A stretch of DNA of 59,517 nucleotides from Oscillospiraceae bacterium (GCA_015063545.1 SVTX01000008.1:1-59517); one strand, 5' to 3'. Shown: positions 34,207 through 41,830, counted from the first letter of the stretch. A program made the numbers and translations. Notes: generated by a model not told the origin, from the letters alone.

Positions 34207-34578
34207 TTACTCGGCGGCGCCGCAAACGGATGCGATATATTCGCCTGTCTTTATGTCCTGGATTTCGGACTGGTCGAGTACAAGAGCAAACTTGCGCTTG
34301 ATCTTTACCCATTCACCGCGCTTTATAATACAGTTCTGTCCGTTTACGGCTACGTAAACGTCATCACAGTATCTGTCAGAATCACGGAAAAGCTTTACAT
34401 CAACGTATTCTTCAAGATACGCTTCGTTCTCGTCCATGATTCTCTTTCTTTCATCCTCGCCCTGCTGGATCTCGCTTCTCAAAAGAGCGCATTCAGCCTC
34501 CATGACAGCGAGCTTTTCCTCGTATTCGTTCTTGAGGGCAATTATAGCCTCGTTATAATTTGTATTTGTCTCTGCCAT
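34207..34578 (-). CDS. Phage head-associated protein with N-terminal coiled coil
   Basis: The 123-residue protein has a helical, charged N-terminal half (residues 10-60: EEKLAVMEAECALLRSEIQQGEDERKRI). A compact C-terminal half carries a VNGQNCIIKRGEWVKI segment and QSEIQDIKTGEYI. Proteins with a VNG...IKRG..V pattern of this size usually lie just after the capsid gene in clostridial phages. The role may be capsid decoration or head completion, which is inference. It starts after AAAGGAA and is 27 bp after the capsid gene. Confidence 0.6.
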   Translation of the reverse strand: MAETNTNYNEAIIALKNEYEEKLAVMEAECALLRSEIQQGEDERKRIMDENEAYLEEYVDVKLFRDSDRYCDDVYVAVNGQNCIIKRGEWVKIKRKFALVLDQSEIQDIKTGEYIASVCGAAE

Positions 34579-34605
34579 ATCAAAAAATTCCTTTCGTTAT
34601 TTAGA

Positions 34606-35892
34606 TTAATGATTTTCTGCCGATGCCGTTGTTTCGATTCTGACCATGAAAGCCTCAACAAGTCTTACGGTTGCCTTGCTCGCCTTCCAACCCACGCTTG
34701 CTCTCTGGTTAAGAGGATCGGCAGAGCCTGCGCTTCCGAGCTGCTTTACGATGTGCTCAAGTCCACCGCCTGTTATAGAAGTTGTTCCGTATGCGTTGTC
34801 ACCGAAAATGAGGGTTGCATATACGTCTCTTCCTGCCGCACCCGCTTCTCCGGGGCATATTGCGTCACCTTCAATAAAAGGAATCTTTGCTTCTAAAGTG
34901 CATGCTCTATCCTGATAAAGAGTGATAGTGTCGCCATTTACCGCGCCGATATAGTACTTTTTCTTGTTCACAAGAACTTCTCTGCCTACAATACTCTCAT
35001 CTATAGTTTCATTAACCTTATATACGTTGGTCGTACCGGCACCGCCCTCTGCTATGGTAAGATTGCGGCTTTCAGGCGAAAGAGCGTCTGCCGTGAACAC
35101 CTTCGCCTCGGTGCTCTCGATAAATCTTACGCCCTCGATCTTACCGATCTCGCCCTCAAAAATTTCTTCGGGAGAAGCGTACTGGTGAGGATATCTCCAG
35201 TTTTCATCGCTTGTGAGATCGTATACACAGTCGGGATGAACGATAGCAATATAGCTGCCGTTTATCTTTTCCGCATTCTGCTTTTTGAGGAATCTTACAG
35301 CGCGGCGAACTGCGTCAACCGTGAGATAATGATTCTCCACACCGTTGGTTTTGCCACCTTCAAGAAGATGTCTTGCAGATACCTGACCTGCCGCATACTG
35401 AACATTAGTACCGCCAACAAGCACTTCTCTTGTAATTGTATCAAGAGTTCTGCCCGCCTGAGAGCCGAGAAGCTTTGTAGCCATACAAAGGTTGTTGTCA
35501 ATGGATGTCATAAGAAGCATATCCGTGAATTCAACGTAACCGCCGTACTGAGATACTGTTGCATTGACTGTAGAGGCACTCATGGTCTGACCTGTGGGAG
35601 TAACACCCTCCGCCATGGGAGTAGTGAGCTTGCCGAGAGGATTGTACTTGCGGAACTGAATGGTCTTTCCGCCGCCTGCGGGAATGTTCACCTTCTGAGC
35701 GAACATATCGTGCACAAGTGCAGGCTCTGCGTTATCGATAAGATAGTCAGAATAATATGTTCTCATTTCGGGAGAGAGACCGCCGTCACCGTAATTTGTA
35801 TTTGCACCTGTTTGTGTGTTTATGTAGCCCTCGGTACCGTGTACTGTCTCACCGGATCCGAAAAGCTGAAGATCTGTTGTAAATTCTGTCAT
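34606..35892 (-). CDS. N4-gp56 family major capsid protein
   Basis: The 428-residue protein has the N4-gp56 family layout. Near the N-terminus is YTNTQTG-like sequence (GYINTQTGANTNYG) and YYSDYLIDNAEPALVHDMFAQKVNIPAGGGKTIQFRKYNPLG; further on are VSQYGGYVEFTDMLLMTSIDNN and the C-terminal YGTTSITGGGLEHIVKQLG. It forms the HK97-like shell. The first residues, TDLQLFGSG at about 6-14, match the cleavage motif of Prp proteases (LQ-x-F, then A or G, then S), so the N-terminus may be trimmed. A GAAGGGAA site precedes the start. The island carries a Prp gene. Confidence 0.88.
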   Translation of the reverse strand: MTEFTTDLQLFGSGETVHGTEGYINTQTGANTNYGDGGLSPEMRTYYSDYLIDNAEPALVHDMFAQKVNIPAGGGKTIQFRKYNPLGKLTTPMAEGVTPTGQTMSASTVNATVSQYGGYVEFTDMLLMTSIDNNLCMATKLLGSQAGRTLDTITREVLVGGTNVQYAAGQVSARHLLEGGKTNGVENHYLTVDAVRRAVRFLKKQNAEKINGSYIAIVHPDCVYDLTSDENWRYPHQYASPEEIFEGEIGKIEGVRFIESTEAKVFTADALSPESRNLTIAEGGAGTTNVYKVNETIDESIVGREVLVNKKKYYIGAVNGDTITLYQDRACTLEAKIPFIEGDAICPGEAGAAGRDVYATLIFGDNAYGTTSITGGGLEHIVKQLGSAGSADPLNQRASVGWKASKATVRLVEAFMVRIETTASAENH

Positions 35893-35915
35893 TTTATTTC
35901 CCTTCTTTTGATTGA

Positions 35916-36374
35916 TTATATTTTGATTGTTTCTCCTTTTGAGGCGCGTCTTGCCATATCTGCTCTCTGAGAGCGAGTTAAGCTTGACACGTCTCTTTTT
36001 GACGGAACCTTTGCCGTCAGTATCCCGTTTTCTCCGGGGCGTAAATAACGCGCACGAATTCCCGATATAAGCCTATCCTCAGCCTCTCTCGCGCTTTTTT
36101 CCGTCTCTTCTGTGAGCCTCTTTTCAAACTGCGCCTTTTCCTTTTCGAGTTGTTCTGCGCGCGCCTCAAGCTCTTTATATTTACGGAAGCGCCTGTTTAT
36201 CATTTTCTGCGTATCTTCCGTATAAAATTTTTTGTATTTTGTGCGGATAAGCTCATCGTATTCGCGTCTTTGCTCATCTACACTTTGGTCTTGTGTATCA
36301 ATTACTGCCTCAGCAGCGTCGTCTGTGATGTCCAAACTCTGCTCTGATTCGCTTAAAAATATTGTTTCTTCCAT
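35916..36374 (-). CDS. Putative phage scaffold protein
   Basis: The 152-residue protein is highly charged. It has an acidic N-terminus, a long predicted coiled coil at about 48-105 (FRKYKELEARAEQLEKEKAQFEKRL) and a basic C-terminal end (KVPSKRDVSSLTRSQRADMARRASKG). This fits scaffold proteins encoded right before the capsid gene. It starts 9 nt after AAAGGAG, and its first 65 bp overlap the end of the Prp gene in another frame. No Prp cleavage motif is evident at its N-terminus. It is 23 bp before the capsid gene. Confidence 0.7.
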   Translation of the reverse strand: MEETIFLSESEQSLDITDDAAEAVIDTQDQSVDEQRREYDELIRTKYKKFYTEDTQKMINRRFRKYKELEARAEQLEKEKAQFEKRLTEETEKSAREAEDRLISGIRARYLRPGENGILTAKVPSKRDVSSLTRSQRADMARRASKGETIKI

Positions 36375-36756
36375 GTATGCATACTCCTTTACATTCTCCC
36401 GATTTACAGCTCGGGGTAACTGTCATCGCGCTATGCGCGCCAAATCGTGATTTCCAAATTTTATTGTATAACGTAACGCATTGAGGATACTTTTCGCTGA
36501 CCTGCAAAATACCTATACAAGCCATTCTTACCGCCTCCTCGCCGGCATTGGAACAGCACAGCTCCGCATATCCCTTCTCAACTCGGCATATCCGGCATTT
36601 GCTTCCCTTTACGGTGGCAAGATATCCTGCAAGAGCGTAAAACAAAGCGCTCACCGCAGAGCATACTATGTCTTCGCCCTCAGGCGCGTAATTAGCATGT
36701 CCGCTGATTATTACTCTGAATCCGTCTTCTTCCTTGAAAAAACCTGCGTCAATCAT
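36310..36756 (-). CDS. Prp-type cysteine protease encoded in the phage island
   Basis: The 148-residue protein has the Prp (YsxB) signature GHANYAPEGEDIVCSAVSALFYALAGYL at about residues 19-46. The catalytic His20 and Cys32 are in the expected spacing (His22/Cys34 in the staphylococcal enzyme). Prp removes the N-terminal extension of ribosomal protein L27 and also cleaves phage capsid and scaffold proteins at an LQ-x-F-A/S-type motif. Here it lies between the portal and scaffold genes, the usual place of a head maturation protease, and overlaps both (8 bp and 65 bp). The C-terminal 40 residues (CKSGECKGVC, basic tail) extend beyond the normal length of about 110. Confidence 0.85.
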   Translation of the reverse strand: MIDAGFFKEEDGFRVIISGHANYAPEGEDIVCSAVSALFYALAGYLATVKGSKCRICRVEKGYAELCCSNAGEEAVRMACIGILQVSEKYPQCVTLYNKIWKSRFGAHSAMTVTPSCKSGECKGVCIHGRNNIFKRIRAEFGHHRRRC

Positions 36757-38350
36757 TGTTGTTATGCTCCGAGACAGAGACCTCTCGCAATTCCCTGACC
36801 ATCTTTTTGATCTTGCCTATTCCCTCAAAATTCATAAGCTCAAGCATTATGAGAGTCTGATCTGCATTCTCGGTTTTAAATGCCCCGCTGTCGTAAAGCT
36901 CCTTTGCGAACGCATTTGCGCTTTCCGCATATCCGGTGGATTTTTGGGAGGTACTGATCTCTATATCAAAGTAAGGTCTTCGTATCAAGTCTCCACCCCG
37001 CGTTTTTGATCTGTTTTTATCGGGAGAAATACCCGTAAAGCAGATATACCGATTATCGCCGCACTCTCCCTTTACTCTGAAATATCTGGGTGTATCGTAA
37101 AACTGTCTTATAAGCTCAATTATAAGAGAAATGATTTTTGCATAAGCTCTGCACGAGCCTTCAATGCCATCTCTTGAATACTTTGCGCCCGAATCCTGAA
37201 GTCTCTTGATAGCGGTTGCCGCGACTACACCGCCGGTCGTACCGCCCTGCAGGAAATCACGTGTTCCCGTGGTCTCCTTCAACTCGTCTATTTTTAAGCC
37301 TCGAAGCTCCAGAACGCTGTCGTCAAGTCTTGCAATTTCTATCTGCTTAAGCTTCTCCTCATCAATGTCTCCCTCGACCTCAACGATACTCTTGGATAAA
37401 TCACGAAAATCCTTCTCGTTGACGCCCAGGCTTTTTTTAGCCCAGAATCTTGCTCTTGACGACCAATCCGAATACTCCATAAGGTTTTGGTCTATTTTGT
37501 CTATTGCTGTCTGCGCATTTTTCGCAACGGATATTACACCGAAACCGTGAATGTTGTTTTCATCGGGATAAAGCGAATCAAAAATTATCGGATACTGTCC
37601 GTGTTCATACCATCCCACACTGCATTCGGGCATATTTTCGGAGCAATACAACACCTTATTTCCGCAAAACTTGCACAAGTGAAGTCTTTGCATACCGTCA
37701 TTGCCAAACTTCTTGTAATACCAATCAACGACAACGTATTTGTTCTCACTGTCAAATGTGCCGCCGTAAAGTTCATATCCGATATTATCGGATTCTCGCT
37801 TACTCTCGGACAAATTCACATCCGGATATGTATGCTCCAGCGTATCTCTATCCCATATTCCGCAAACAAAGACGTGTTTACTGTCCTGGATATCCCTGAT
37901 TCCGGGCTCCCAGAAAACATCCTCCACTCTTAACGCGCGGATATCTATATCTCCGAGTCCGTCCTCAAGAGCATTATTCCAGAACACACCGTAAATCGCC
38001 GTTCCGTACTTCAATTTCATCCACGCATTATCTGAGTAGATGCCCTTGAAATTACATCTGTCAATTATTATAGGAATGATCTTTGACAAAAGCTCCGCAT
38101 CCTTTTCGTCACATTCCTCTCTGGGGAGACAACTGCACGCGGGCATATTATCTATAATATCCGCATGCTTGTTGACGATGCTGTTGAAAAGCCACGAGGA
38201 TGAATCGTTTGAGGTGGGCGAGCATCGCTTTTGCCAAAACTCGCGCTCAACGCTTATTCTGTCCTCAAGCTCGTGCTTTCCCCTTTTATAGTTTTTAAGT
38301 ATCTCAGTCGCCTCGAAAATATCGGGCGTAAATTTTTTTCTGCTGTTCAA
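36749..38350 (-). CDS. Phage portal protein
   Basis: The 533-residue protein fits large clostridial phage portals. It has YKRGKHELEDRISVEREFWQKR at the N-terminus, WLFNSIVNKHADIIDNMP, YGTAIYGVFWNN, and a C-terminal helix-rich part with ATAIKRLQDSGAKYSRDGIEGSCRAYAKIISLIIELIRQFY. That last stretch is the wing/stem pattern seen in N4-like and related portals. The portal is the ring through which DNA is packaged. The start is a TTG after AAGGAAAGG. It is 27 bp after the large terminase gene and overlaps the Prp gene by 8 bp. Confidence 0.8.
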   Translation of the reverse strand: MNSRKKFTPDIFEATEILKNYKRGKHELEDRISVEREFWQKRCSPTSNDSSSWLFNSIVNKHADIIDNMPACSCLPREECDEKDAELLSKIIPIIIDRCNFKGIYSDNAWMKLKYGTAIYGVFWNNALEDGLGDIDIRALRVEDVFWEPGIRDIQDSKHVFVCGIWDRDTLEHTYPDVNLSESKRESDNIGYELYGGTFDSENKYVVVDWYYKKFGNDGMQRLHLCKFCGNKVLYCSENMPECSVGWYEHGQYPIIFDSLYPDENNIHGFGVISVAKNAQTAIDKIDQNLMEYSDWSSRARFWAKKSLGVNEKDFRDLSKSIVEVEGDIDEEKLKQIEIARLDDSVLELRGLKIDELKETTGTRDFLQGGTTGGVVAATAIKRLQDSGAKYSRDGIEGSCRAYAKIISLIIELIRQFYDTPRYFRVKGECGDNRYICFTGISPDKNRSKTRGGDLIRRPYFDIEISTSQKSTGYAESANAFAKELYDSGAFKTENADQTLIMLELMNFEGIGKIKKMVRELREVSVSEHNNND

Positions 38351-38377
38351 AATTCTGTTTTCCTTTCCTTCATACTT

Positions 38378-39823
38378 TTATAATGAATGCTGATTTAGAA
38401 GCATTCTTGAATTATAACTGTCTCGCAAAACATCAACGCTGCGCGCTGAGGTAATAAGACTGCCGCCACGTCTTTTCATAGGCCTTTCCATACACACGTA
38501 TCTCAATTCGTCGTAAATATGGTCCTCTCCGGACGTATCCACATCCTCAACGTCCGAGGCATCGTACACCAAACACGGAAATGTTCTTATAAAATTGCGA
38601 CAGGTTGAAAAAATATATAAATACGGTTGCAACCCCTCATCAAAGCAAAGCCTGTTGTGGACCTGTTGCTTACCGGCAATTCTTGAATTGTCAGCTTTAT
38701 CCCAATATACAAACTGCTTTTCCATTATCTCGCCGATGCTTTCTCCACCGTTTTTCTGATAGATCGCCGGATCTGCGACGCCTCTGATACTGCGCCCTCG
38801 CAAATTTATATCTTCGCTTTCTATGCGTCGTATTTCCCTTGCGATCCTTGAAGCATCCCAGCGTATTCCCTCGTTAGGAGTTCCCGTGCATCCGTACAGC
38901 TCGCGTATTCGGTAAAGCCTTCCGTCGTGGTCCTCCGCATACCATCCCACCGAAAACGGTCTGGAATATCCCCAGTCAAAGCCTCGGATTATTTTCCAAT
39001 CCGCAGGTATTTTGAAAGGTTTAATAACGTGTGTATTGGTTCTCTCGGCATATCCGTCGGGGTTGTTTTTCCATTCGGTAAACACCTGTCCCGAAAAGCT
39101 GTCCCAATCTCCGTACAATAGTGCCGCCCTCTCTTTTTCGGGTAGCGATGCCAAACGCACAAGATAGTCGGGATTGTTTTTGAGAAGTATCTCATTATCA
39201 AATACTGTTGACGGAACGAATATTCGGGATTTTTTCCGTACTATCTCCTCACCGTTGGGAGCACTAACCCTAAGAGTATCCCAAATGGTAGTCATCGGCG
39301 GCGCGGGAGTTATAAATCTCTCCTTTACCCAGCCGTGTCCTATGCCTCCCGGATTTGCCTGTGCGCGTATGTAACACCTTGTTCCCGGGCCGTTTGCGCG
39401 ATTTCTTGAAAACAGATAGCTGTATTCATCCCAGGTAAACTGCGTCAGCTCATCAAAATCTATGAAATCAAATCGCTTGCCCTGATAATTGAACTTGTCC
39501 TTTTCGTGTGCCAGAGAACCGAAATATATTTTAGCTCCCGACGGGAATTGCCATACGTGTTTGGTTTCTTTATAAACCGCGCCCCTGCAAAACGGAAGAT
39601 ATATCTCATGCGAACGGTCAATAAGCTCCGAGAGCTGGGGGCAGGTTTTTCGCAATATAAGCCCACGGTAGTGCGGAATATGGACTTGACGTAACGCTTC
39701 GGCGAGCGCGCAATCGGATTTTCCTCCACCCGCAGCTCCGCCGTAAAGTGCTTCATCTTCAAGCCGACGCATAAATTCTGCCTGCCGTTTTTGCGGTCGC
39801 CAGATAATATTCGTCTCACTCAT
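38378..39823 (-). CDS. Phage terminase large subunit
   Basis: The 481-residue protein has the packaging ATPase motifs: Walker A LYGGAAGGGKSDC at about 27-38 and Walker B RFDFIDFDELTQF at about 118-129. The coupling region is NPGGIGHGW near 158-165. The RNase H-like nuclease domain shows the metal-binding Asp in IRGFDWGYSRP (about residue 283) and GVADPAIY (about 351). Both activities therefore look intact. It cuts concatemeric DNA and drives packaging into the portal. It overlaps the small terminase gene by 8 bp. Confidence 0.93.
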   Translation of the reverse strand: MSETNIIWRPQKRQAEFMRRLEDEALYGGAAGGGKSDCALAEALRQVHIPHYRGLILRKTCPQLSELIDRSHEIYLPFCRGAVYKETKHVWQFPSGAKIYFGSLAHEKDKFNYQGKRFDFIDFDELTQFTWDEYSYLFSRNRANGPGTRCYIRAQANPGGIGHGWVKERFITPAPPMTTIWDTLRVSAPNGEEIVRKKSRIFVPSTVFDNEILLKNNPDYLVRLASLPEKERAALLYGDWDSFSGQVFTEWKNNPDGYAERTNTHVIKPFKIPADWKIIRGFDWGYSRPFSVGWYAEDHDGRLYRIRELYGCTGTPNEGIRWDASRIAREIRRIESEDINLRGRSIRGVADPAIYQKNGGESIGEIMEKQFVYWDKADNSRIAGKQQVHNRLCFDEGLQPYLYIFSTCRNFIRTFPCLVYDASDVEDVDTSGEDHIYDELRYVCMERPMKRRGGSLITSARSVDVLRDSYNSRMLLNQHSL

Positions 39824-40307
39824 CTCCGTCCTCTTTTCCTATGCTGTCTGCTTCCGGTATTTCAACAATGCCTACTATGTCCGCCTGATATTCACTCTCC
39901 TGTCTGTCCGACCAACGTCCGGGCTGTCTGTTTTTTAGCCAGAACAACCCTGCGCGTATATCGGCAGGAATATAACTCTGATCCACCGCCGTGGCAAGCT
40001 CCTCATAATCACGTATCTTCTTGCCCGTATCGGGATCAAAGTCCGACCTTTTGAGCTTTACGGTCTTATTTAAATTGACCGTGTACCCCGTCGCCTTTTT
40101 GTAAAGCGCTTCAACGACCGCATAATCAGCGCCCGCGCGTCCGAGATACAGCGCCCGTGATATTTCAGGATAGGATTTTATCCAACGTTTAAATACCCTT
40201 TCGCTTATTCCGATCCGCTCAGCTATCTCCGCTTCCGAAAGACCGTCCTCAGCGTAACGTCTTATATATTCAACACCGTATTTTTTCTTCCATTTTTCAT
40301 ACTGCAT
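39816..40307 (-). CDS. Phage terminase small subunit
   Basis: The 163-residue protein has a helix-turn-helix near the N-terminus (GLSEAEIAERIGISERVFKRWIKSYPE) and a later GRAGADYAVVEALYKKATGYTV segment. It ends in an acidic tail after IPADIRAGLFWLKNRQPGRWSD. These are typical of small terminases that select phage DNA. The ATG at 40307 overlaps the stop codon of a 29-codon mini-ORF (TGATG), so translation is probably coupled. An alternative TTG at 40322 has a GGAGG site but at a short spacing. Confidence 0.8.
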   Translation of the reverse strand: MQYEKWKKKYGVEYIRRYAEDGLSEAEIAERIGISERVFKRWIKSYPEISRALYLGRAGADYAVVEALYKKATGYTVNLNKTVKLKRSDFDPDTGKKIRDYEELATAVDQSYIPADIRAGLFWLKNRQPGRWSDRQESEYQADIVGIVEIPEADSIGKEDGDE

Positions 40308-40396
40308 CAGCCTACACCGCAACAGTCCTCCGGAGTAAAATATATAGTATGTTTTGAGGATAGAATCGCAACGGATAAAAATTTTTTATTCGCCAT
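40307..40396 (-). CDS. Mini-ORF coupling the Zn-type protein to the small terminase
   Basis: A 29-codon frame starts at an ATG that lies inside the last codons of the preceding gene and stops at the TGA that overlaps the small terminase ATG. The peptide ends in PEDCCGVG and has no family. Its chain of overlaps suggests it is translated, perhaps only to couple the two genes. A longer frame in the same phase (to 40534) runs under the Zn-type gene and is not favoured. Confidence 0.35.
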   Translation of the reverse strand: MANKKFLSVAILSSKHTIYFTPEDCCGVG

Positions 40397-40595
40397 CGGA
40401 AAACTTCCTTTCATAATACTTGTCCATAGCAAGCTTGAAAACACAACTTCTCCACGCGTCGGGATGTCCGCAGCATCCGTAAAGCACGTCTCGTCTGGTC
40501 TGTCTGTCGGGAAAAGTAAACCTCGCACACTCACAAACCGTAACCTCTACTTTTTTTGCATTTTTTAAATATGGACACATTCCTGCAAACGCCAT
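40386..40595 (-). CDS. Small cysteine-rich phage protein, putative zinc-binding
   Basis: The 69-residue protein has conserved cysteines in the pattern MCPYL, CECARFTFPDRQTRR, GCCGHPDAWRSC and an end with MDKYYERKF. Small proteins with this arrangement (a Cys pair, FPD, Cys-x-His, then YYER) commonly precede terminase genes in clostridial phages and are presumed to bind zinc. The function is unknown. The start follows GAAAGG. It is the first gene of the leftward transcript and is the one closest to the candidate operator at 40628-40643. Confidence 0.65.
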   Translation of the reverse strand: MAFAGMCPYLKNAKKVEVTVCECARFTFPDRQTRRDVLYGCCGHPDAWRSCVFKLAMDKYYERKFSDGE

Positions 40596-40627
40596 CTTAA
40601 CTGCCTTTCTTTTGATTTATATAAATT

Positions 40628-40643
40628 GTTAAGCAAACTTAAC
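40628..40643. promoter_or_regulatory. Candidate repressor operator, site 1
   Basis: GTTAAG-CAAA-CTTAAC is a perfect 6+6 inverted repeat with a 4-bp spacer, in the leader between the leftward promoter and the first island gene. Confidence 0.55.
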
Positions 40644-40691
40644 TTTGCTTGTAAAAAAATAAGCACGTGCAAAATTATTGATTCACAAGCA

Positions 40692-40706
40692 CTTAAGCTC
40701 CTTAAC
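40692..40706. promoter_or_regulatory. Candidate repressor operator, site 2
   Basis: CTTAAG-CTC-CTTAAC is a related, imperfect inverted repeat (GTTAAG on the minus strand). It lies 8 bp beyond the leftward -10 hexamer, where a bound repressor would block transcription start. Confidence 0.45.
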
Positions 40707-40713
40707 TGTGCCA

Positions 40714-40742
40714 ATTATAGCACATTTGTTCTATATTGTCAA
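40714..40742 (-). promoter_or_regulatory. Leftward sigma-A promoter of the phage island
   Basis: On the minus strand, TTGACA (40737-40742) and TATAAT (40714-40719) are perfect hexamers with a 17-bp spacer, driving the cysteine-rich protein, terminase, portal and capsid genes. Confidence 0.8.
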
Positions 40743-40751
40743 CCCCCATTG

Positions 40752-40767
40752 GTTAAGGTTGCTAAAC
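40752..40767. promoter_or_regulatory. Candidate repressor operator, site 3
   Basis: GTTAAG-GTTG-CTAAAC has one mismatch to site 1. It lies between the leftward -35 and the rightward -35, so it could control both promoters. Confidence 0.5.
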
Positions 40768-40784
40768 TTTTTTTAAAAAATCTA

Positions 40785-40813
40785 TTGACACGCACAAAGC
40801 TTCATGTTATACT
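40785..40813 (+). promoter_or_regulatory. Rightward sigma-A promoter of the repressor gene
   Basis: TTGACA (40785-40790) and TATACT (40808-40813) are separated by 17 bp, 33 bp before the repressor start. Confidence 0.75.
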
Positions 40814-40846
40814 GAATGTGTAAACTATGAAAAGGCGGACACCCGT

Positions 40847-41443
40847 ATGAACTGCTTTAGCCATAACTTAAATAGCATCATGCAAGAGAAAAAAGTCAAA
40901 GCGTGCGACCTGTCAAGAATGACAGGTATATCCAAAGCGCGTATAAGTCAATATATGCACGGAATATATATCCCCAAAGCGCAGGCTATGGAGGATATTG
41001 CTTTCGCGCTCGGCGTTCCAAGTGAGCGTCTTATGAACAGCGAGCATGTTGCCCGCTATAAACGTATGCGTATTCTGGGAGATATCTCCTGCGGCATTCC
41101 CTCCTTTGCATATGAGGAAAACGGTGAATCTGTAATAACCGATACGGGTATTGATGCTGACTTTTGCCTCATAGCTAAAGGCGACAGCATGAAGGATGCC
41201 CGTATATACGAGGGAGATACCGTGTTTTTGAAGGAATGCGACATGGTAAACAATGGCGATATTGCCGCAGTAATAATTGACGATGAAGCAACTCTCAAGC
41301 GTGTTTATTATTACCCCGAAATCGAAAAAATCGTGCTTATTCCCGAAAATCCCAAGTATGAACCTTTGATATACGTGGGCGAAGAATTAAATAAAATACG
41401 GATAATCGGACGCGCCGTTGCATTTCGCGCATCTTTACTGTAA
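40847..41443 (+). CDS. LexA/CI-type phage repressor (XRE helix-turn-helix plus S24 peptidase)
   Basis: The 198-residue protein has an N-terminal XRE helix-turn-helix at about residues 6-62 (KACDLSRMTGISKARISQYMHGIYIPKAQ). The C-terminal S24 peptidase domain has the Cys82-Gly83 cleavage site (GDISCGIP), catalytic Ser114 (KGDSMKDA) and Lys151 (EATLKRVYY). Such repressors hold phage promoters off and cleave themselves when RecA is active after DNA damage. It is divergent from the structural genes and probably binds the GTTAAG-N4-CTTAAC sites. All catalytic residues are present, so the switch looks functional. Its 3' end overlaps the convergent small gene by 9 bp. Confidence 0.9.
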   Translation: MNCFSHNLNSIMQEKKVKACDLSRMTGISKARISQYMHGIYIPKAQAMEDIAFALGVPSERLMNSEHVARYKRMRILGDISCGIPSFAYEENGESVITDTGIDADFCLIAKGDSMKDARIYEGDTVFLKECDMVNNGDIAAVIIDDEATLKRVYYYPEIEKIVLIPENPKYEPLIYVGEELNKIRIIGRAVAFRASLL

Positions 41444-41653
41444 ATAATCCTCCAAAACATCATAGATATGTTCTACTGACAAGGCTGCATAATTGCATTT
41501 TACAGCAAAGATCTCCGCTTGTTCCCTGCATACAAAGACGTCCTCAAATCTTTTGACCTCTTTTCCACATATATCGTAAAAGATCACACCGTATCTTTTG
41601 TGATGATTTTCAAATATGTCCGCTCTGACCGGGAATTGTTTTGCCTTATCCAT
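41435..41653 (-). CDS. Small DUF6514-like protein
   Basis: The 72-residue soluble protein starts at 41653 behind AGGAGA. The sequence (RYGVIFYDICGKEVKRFEDVFVCREQAEIFAVKCNYAALSVEHIYDVLEDYL) has the pattern I remember for a small clostridial family, DUF6514, of unknown function. A longer frame to 41740 has no ribosome site at its start. A perfect palindrome (41668-41683) lies 15 bp upstream of the start. The gene may be housekeeping, or part of the island since its 3' end overlaps the repressor gene tail to tail. Confidence 0.6.
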   Translation of the reverse strand: MDKAKQFPVRADIFENHHKRYGVIFYDICGKEVKRFEDVFVCREQAEIFAVKCNYAALSVEHIYDVLEDYLQ

Positions 41654-41667
41654 AATCTCTCCTAAAA

Positions 41668-41683
41668 ATGGGACAGTTCCCAT
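41668..41683. promoter_or_regulatory. Palindrome upstream of the DUF6514-like gene
   Basis: ATGGGA-CAGT-TCCCAT is a perfect 6+6 inverted repeat with a 4-bp spacer in the leader of the gene. It may be an operator or a small RNA hairpin. Confidence 0.4.
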
Positions 41684-41791
41684 CATAATACTACCTGAGT
41701 ATAGCATGATTAGCTTCACCGCAATTATTAAAATATTCACACACCATTCATATTTGCAAAATAAATCCTCAAAAAAAGGTATTTTAAGACA

Positions 41792-41830
41792 AACAAGGCT
41801 TATTTTTCACTAAATATGCCTTGTTTTTTT
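41792..41830 (+). terminator. Rightward terminator upstream of sigG
   Basis: An 8-bp stem (AACAAGGC with GCCTTGTT) and an 18-nt loop are followed by a T-run. It may stop transcription from the repressor before sigG. The rest of the gap from 41654 to 42092 is AT-rich and shows no convincing gene. Confidence 0.55.

Noticed and set aside
40397-40534. Longer version of the mini-ORF before the small terminase
   Set aside because: It runs antisense-like in another frame under the cysteine-rich gene, and the internal start at 40396 fits the overlaps better.
33500-41760. Direct repeats that would be attachment sites of the phage island
   Set aside because: No convincing shared core was found by eye at the two ends. 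A dot plot against a relative without the island would settle it.
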